Positions 32,828 through 36,321 of a stretch of DNA of 36,321 nucleotides are shown piece by piece. Positions within the stretch are counted from its first letter, which is position 1. The number at the start of each line of letters is the position of its first letter. Made by a program: the position numbers and the translations under genes. Below the pieces are notes generated by a model. It made no database searches. It saw only the letters and a program-made list of their open reading frames with translations, and was not told the DNA's origin. Source of the stretch: Dechloromonas sp. (GTDB lineage Bacteria; Pseudomonadota; Gammaproteobacteria; Burkholderiales; Rhodocyclaceae); assembly GCA_016790815.1 (NCBI GenBank), contig JAEUOG010000016.1:1-36321 (forward strand). The letters run 5' to 3'.

Positions 32828-34693
32828 TCAAATGGCACACCAAGTCCAACAAATGGCATATGTCGGTGAGACACCCTGGCATGGCCTGGGTAGCTCCTCC
32901 TGAATGCCATTTGGCCAGGCTAGGTCGAACACAGCTTGTTGTTCGCCAGTTGCCGGGTCTGCAAAGTCGTAGTTCATTTCACCACGTGGCAGTCCTTGGC
33001 TGACAACCCAGTCGTTCAGTTCGGTCAGTTGAGCCTCTTCGGCTTCGCTGCTGATGCCTCCGGGGACCGGGATGGTAAGCGCTTTCTTGGTCGCTGTCCC
33101 GTCGAGCCAATGCGTTTCTCCATGCAGCAGTTCTTCCATCCGCTTATTGGCTTCAGCGGCTAGCAACTCCTTGCGTGCTTCCAGGAAGTCCCGGTAGTTT
33201 TTCATCTTCCAGAGTTCCTTATCCATCGGTATCCACTGGGTAGCCAGTGCTCCGGGATGGCGTTGCTCGAACACGGCAAAGTACTCTTCCGGCAATCGGT
33301 CGCTGATTTCCAGATTGGTTTGCTTGGTCTGGAAGCAGAAATTCGCCAGCGCATTTACTTCTGCACGCTTGTAGTCCAGCTTGTAGAGCTGCGCCTTGGG
33401 GAAAATGTGATGTACCTCCAACTTGCTCATCTTGCCGAGCAAGTTCGCTTTCAGCTCGATTCCGGTACCCCAGTCTCTTGCTCCACCCATGCGGGTCAGC
33501 ATGTACAGCACGGGGTAGAAGCGAGCGCCCAGGCTCCAGCCAGTGAAGTGCTCCGGTTCGATTCGCAAACCACCGCGCCAGAAACGCAACTTGGTGAGGA
33601 GCCCGTCAATGCCGCCGTTTTCGAGGGCAGCCAGGTCTTCGTCAATGGTGGATTCGGTATTGCCGGAATAACGACCCCACATTCCAGCCTGAGCAAACCA
33701 GAACAGCAGCTTGTCACGCTGCTTTTCATCCAGTTGGCCTTTGTTTTGGTCGAGGAACCGGACCATGACCGGGACAGCAAAGCGTCCGAACAGTACCTGT
33801 TCGTGGTCTAGGCCAAGACGACCACCAATCAGATTGAGGGAGGTATCAATGGCCTTGGTCGAGCGCTTCAGGCCGTCCTGAATATCCTCTGCTGTTTTGT
33901 TGTCAAGGTGGCTGAACTTGGCTTCGCCAGTCAGGACCGTGTTGAGAGAACGCAGTAGCCAATCGAGATTGAAGTTGAAGTCGGCTTGTGCCCAGTCCTT
34001 GAGCTTACTCTTCATGGTGTCGCGAGCTTCAGGCCAATCGGCGCAGATTTTCGCCAAGGCCAAGTCGCCCTTCGACAATTTGGTGCCGCCACTATTTACC
34101 CGGTTGAAGATATCGACCACGACATCGAGGGATTTGTCGGCGCCTGTGACCTCCTCAATGTGCAGATCAACATCCGAGATACCGAGAAGTTGGCTTAAAC
34201 GACCTACATAGATGCCGATCTTCGGACCCAGTTCCGGCTGCTGAGTCAGCTTGGTTACAAATCCACCCAGTCCAGCAGTCCCGGCTTGCATCAAGGTGCT
34301 GACATCGATCCACAGCGGATCGCCTTCCATCTTGAGCGGCTGATAGAACGAAAACGTCTCGTTTTCGAGGTGGAAATGCAGGCCGGAAAAAGCCTTGGCG
34401 TTGCCATCGAAGAACTTGGGAGGTTTGCCGCGAATCACCCCGTACAAGGAAGTCATTCGTTGCTGGCCATCGAGCAGTAGTTTGACGATGCCAGAGACCA
34501 CCGGACCATCACCCCGTTGTGCTGCAGTCTTCGCTTCGGTTGCCCAGACCAGGAGACCGCCTACGGGATGACGGCGGTAAAGCGAGTCAAAAAGTCCGCG
34601 CACCTGGTCTCCGCTCCAGACATAACCGCGCTGAAATTCAGGCAAGGCCATGTGACCGCTATCAATATGGTCAAGGATGGTCGAAATTTTCAT
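32828..34693 (-). CDS. DUF262/DUF1524 (GmrSD-like) nuclease, C-terminus replaced at a deletion junction
   Basis: This family cuts modified or foreign DNA, using NTP through the DUF262 domain. The 621-residue frame has DUF262 at about 1–230: LPEFQRGYVWSGDQVRGLFDSLYRRHPVGGLLVW and the ParB-like DGQQRMTSLYGV. The DUF1524 HNH region is at about 400–490, with KLEVHHIFPKAQLY near 426 and NALANFCFQTKQTN, so the catalytic HH and N are present. The start overlaps the DUF4391 stop as ATGA. The last 20 or so residues after about GIQEEL are antisense of the DUF932 stub, so the natural end has been lost at about 32888–32894. It may still be active. Confidence 0.85.
   Translation of the reverse strand: MKISTILDHIDSGHMALPEFQRGYVWSGDQVRGLFDSLYRRHPVGGLLVWATEAKTAAQRGDGPVVSGIVKLLLDGQQRMTSLYGVIRGKPPKFFDGNAKAFSGLHFHLENETFSFYQPLKMEGDPLWIDVSTLMQAGTAGLGGFVTKLTQQPELGPKIGIYVGRLSQLLGISDVDLHIEEVTGADKSLDVVVDIFNRVNSGGTKLSKGDLALAKICADWPEARDTMKSKLKDWAQADFNFNLDWLLRSLNTVLTGEAKFSHLDNKTAEDIQDGLKRSTKAIDTSLNLIGGRLGLDHEQVLFGRFAVPVMVRFLDQNKGQLDEKQRDKLLFWFAQAGMWGRYSGNTESTIDEDLAALENGGIDGLLTKLRFWRGGLRIEPEHFTGWSLGARFYPVLYMLTRMGGARDWGTGIELKANLLGKMSKLEVHHIFPKAQLYKLDYKRAEVNALANFCFQTKQTNLEISDRLPEEYFAVFEQRHPGALATQWIPMDKELWKMKNYRDFLEARKELLAAEANKRMEELLHGETHWLDGTATKKALTIPVPGGISSEAEEAQLTELNDWVVSQGLPRGEMNYDFADPATGEQQAVFDLAWPNGIQEELPRPCQGVSPTYAICWTWCAI
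32832..32903 (+). pseudogene. N-terminal stub of a DUF932 (phage/plasmid-type) gene
   Basis: An ATG with a good AGGAG upstream encodes HQVQQMAYVGETPWHGLG, the opening of DUF932 (TIGR03299-type) phage/plasmid proteins of about 300 residues or more, then stops after 23 codons. The sequence matches the family up to about PWHGLG (32888). After that it is the 3' part of the opposing DUF262 gene, so the remainder was deleted. It is too short for the open-frame size cut-off but unmistakable. Confidence 0.82.
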
Positions 34694-35151
34694 GCTTTCT
34701 CCGTTCTGAGCAGCCTGAGGGACTGTGTTTCGTCTCGTTCCAGGCGCTTGATTTCCGTATTCAGTTCAACTTGCCGAGCTATCTGTTTTTCCTTGGTCGC
34801 AGCGGCTTTGAGTCGGGCAATTTCTACCCTCAGCTTTTTCACTTCCTGCAGTGCCTGATGACGTTCTACCGCATGTTCCCGAGAGGAGGTGATAGCGAAG
34901 ACGCCTGTTATGAAGGCCGTTTGCAGGGCGATCACCGTATCCATCCATCCTTGATAAAGGGCGTGAAGGGAAAGGCGTGGCTGCTTGTCGAGTGCAAGCG
35001 CATCGACAAATTGCTGTACCAGGTCTGAACGGCCAGGGGAATGTAGGTTGGTCTCCAATACTTCGCCATCGAGCACAGTCTTTCCAGCTTCGTTTTGCGC
35101 CCAGCGTTTATGAGCCAGCGAGATGCTGACACCGGATGGGGAATACGACAT
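34690..35151 (-). pseudogene. C-terminal part of a DUF4391 protein
   Basis: The 153-codon frame matches the second half of DUF4391: VSISLAHKRWAQNEAGKTVLDG, then a helical region ending in LRVEIARLKAAATKEKQIARQVELNTEIKRLE. Family members are about 230–250 residues, so roughly the N-terminal 100 are missing. The first few codons here (MSYSPSG) lie at the junction with the helicase remnant, which overlaps in another frame. A truncated protein could be made, as a coiled-coil tail. It sits between the helicase and the DUF262 gene and overlaps the latter by ATGA. Confidence 0.75.
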
Positions 35152-35944
35152 AAGGAAGGTTGGATAAGGATTCCAGCTTGCCGGGATGTGCTTTGAGGTA
35201 TTGCGCCAGGTCGATGCGGAAGTCGGTCAGCGTCAGATCGGTAATCGACACGCCGGAAGACAGATCTTCGAGATCGATCACCGTGTCTTGCAGCTTGAGC
35301 AGTTGCTTTCGGCGGTATTCCAGATCGTTCATTGGGTTGCCGGATTGCTGCTCGATCAGGTTTTCCTCACCGGTTGCTGAGATGTCGAGCAAAACCATCC
35401 GTCCGCTCACCCGTTGTTCAAGATTGATGTACTCGTCCAGCTCCATGTTCGGCCAGAAATTCACCAGCTGAATCCGCTCGTTGGGCGAACCAATACGGTC
35501 GATACGGCCAAAGCGCTGAATGATGCGGACCGGGTTCCAGTGGATGTCGTAGTTGATCAGCCAGTCGCAGTCCTGCAGGTTCTGGCCTTCGCTGATGCAG
35601 TCGGTGGCAATCAACAGATCCAGTTCGCCCTCGTGTGCCAGATCGGCAGGACGTTCCTTGGAGCGGGGTGAAAAGGCGGTCAGGATGGATGCGAGATCCT
35701 TGCGAAGATGCGGAAGGCTGGTCTGATTTCTTCCGCTTCCTGTCACCAGGGCGCTTTCGATACCAAGCTCTGTTTTCGCCCAAGCGGAGAGTTGTTCGTA
35801 AAGGTAGGACGCTGTATCAGCGAAGGCCGTGAAGATGATGATCTTCTTGTTGCCGGGGTTGGATGGGTGTTCGAATTTGTGGGCAATGACTTCTCGCAAT
35901 GCGCTCAGCTTGGCATCCCGAGCAGCATCCAGCTTCGTTACCAA
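35108..35944 (-). pseudogene. C-terminal helicase half (SNF2-type), truncated at both ends
   Basis: This 278-codon frame has only the second RecA-like domain of an SNF2 helicase: IIIFTAFADTASYLYEQL (motif IV), LDLLIATDCISEGQNLQDCDWLINYD (motif V) and RIIQRFGRIDRIGS (motif VI with arginine fingers). No Walker A or DEAH motif is present. Codons LESL just before about 35155 are the last that look native; the tail NLPYVVFPIRCQHLAGS is an out-of-frame reading of the DUF4391 remnant. The N-terminal stub of the same helicase lies immediately upstream in another frame. Confidence 0.82.
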
Positions 35945-36137
35945 GCAACTTCAATTCCCCATCGACTGCGGGAAGCACGATGTTGCTTCGTTTCAGGCTC
36001 TCCAGCTTGGACTGCAGTGCTGAGAAGGCAAATAACGAGAACTCCGGGGTGATGAGGTCGAGCTGGCCATCCTTTTGCAACTTGGGTTCAAGGAGGTCAA
36101 TGAGGCGATCAGTGCCGGAGTTTTTAAGTACGCGCAT
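35817..36137 (-). pseudogene. N-terminal stub of the SNF2-type helicase
   Basis: The first 68 or so codons, MRVLKNSGTDRLIDLL to ELKLLGNE, match the N-terminus of large helicases of the SNF2/DUF4391-associated type. From about 35935 the frame becomes the shifted reading of the C-terminal helicase half (KLDAARDAKLSALREV in the other frame). The central portion, with ATP-binding motifs, is gone. The ATG at 36137 has GGGGAG upstream and starts 3 bases after the ribbon-helix-helix gene's stop. Confidence 0.78.
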
Positions 36138-36140
36138 CGG

Positions 36141-36321
36141 CTAGTTCTCCCCTTTGCTCAGGGATGTCGGCGATGCCTGCAGCTTGGCTTTTTTGGCGTA
36201 TTCCATGACCAGAACCTCAATCATGGAAGCCAGGGAGCGATGCTCACGATCTGCTGCTTGTCGCAGCAGGTCTTTGATCTCAGCAGTCGTCCTGATGGTC
36301 AGCGTTTCGTTCTTTTGGCGT
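36141..36321 (-). CDS. Ribbon-helix-helix protein, partial (5' end outside the window)
   Basis: The visible 59 codons run from the window edge to a TAG at 36141 and include NETLTIRTTAEIKDLLRQAA and DREHRSLASMIEVLVMEYAK, a MetJ/Arc-type ribbon-helix-helix fold (beta strand with alternating residues, then two helices). Such proteins are DNA-binding regulators or antitoxins. It directly precedes the helicase remnant and is probably the first, autoregulatory gene of the operon. The true start lies beyond the window. Confidence 0.75.
   Translation of the reverse strand, partial: RQKNETLTIRTTAEIKDLLRQAADREHRSLASMIEVLVMEYAKKAKLQASPTSLSKGEN

Larger units (their letters stand above)
29946..36321. mobile_element. 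Integrase-bearing accessory island (left end only; partial)
   Basis: From the rng stop to the window edge the content changes to an integrase, orphan and plasmid-type families (DUF6387-like, glycine zipper, DUF932 stub) and a restriction-like operon. Codon use is visibly less GC-rich in 30.1–32.3 kb. No copy of the 33-bp repeat lies here, against seven in the first 28 kb. There is no tRNA gene at the boundary, so the target would be the 3' flank of rng. The other end and any direct-repeat attachment sites are outside the window. Confidence 0.7.

Noticed and set aside
33230-33250. Another GGGTAGC near 33238 as an additional integrase-type site
   Set aside because: It lies in the DUF262 coding region as an isolated 7-mer without the paired or palindromic context.

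Overview
The window reads as chromosomal DNA of a high-GC betaproteobacterium. The closest fit is Rhodocyclales (Dechloromonas/Azonexus type). This is inferred from gene content and order (polA–DUF2782–thrB, paired BPSS1780-type membrane proteins, nadD–rsfS–rlmH–maf, rng), a PEP-CTERM protein and a cobalamin-salvage operon. No 16S or other species-level marker is present.

Layout. (1) 1–3355: a cobalamin riboswitch with a likely terminator platform controls cobT–cobS, followed by a DUF938 methyltransferase-like gene and cobC. Together these are the late nucleotide-loop steps of B12 assembly. (2) 3386–11967: an envelope polysaccharide/LPS block with the exporter msbA, two minus-strand glycosyltransferases, and a plus-strand chain of a GT9 heptosyltransferase-like protein, an O-antigen ligase/polymerase-like protein, a hexapeptide acetyltransferase and two GT2 enzymes. 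The genes within each strand mostly overlap by a few bases. (3) 11990–20347: housekeeping genes: polA (minus) divergent from a LOG-family hydrolase, then DUF2782, thrB, two tandem BPSS1780 membrane proteins and the tightly overlapped nadD–rsfS–rlmH–maf. (4) 20344–28446: a mixed block that separates maf from rng: a GT-B protein, enoyl-CoA hydratase, an ElyC-like DUF218 protein, acetoacetyl-CoA synthetase, a PEP-CTERM protein behind a very good sigma-54 promoter match, acyltransferase-3 and trhP. (5) 28482–29945: rng. (6) 29946–end: an accessory island of different character. It holds a tyrosine integrase, a DUF6387-like protein, a glycine-zipper/zinc-ribbon protein, a 23-codon stub of a DUF932 gene and a minus-strand operon: ribbon-helix-helix protein, SNF2-type helicase, DUF4391 and DUF262/DUF1524 nuclease. 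That operon is scarred by at least three deletion junctions.

Two patterns cross gene boundaries. First, a 33-bp element occurs seven times without gaps between 2.1 and 27.8 kb, on both strands, inside genes and between them, and not in the island. It has a 12-bp core around ACGGTCAACCGG and two A/T tracts one helical turn apart. This is the architecture of the Pasteurellaceae uptake signal, so it is a candidate DNA-uptake-like sequence for this lineage. Second, the island's putative defence operon lacks the helicase ATPase core, the N-terminal half of DUF4391 and the normal end of the DUF262 protein. It appears to be a decaying (or wrongly assembled) restriction-like system.
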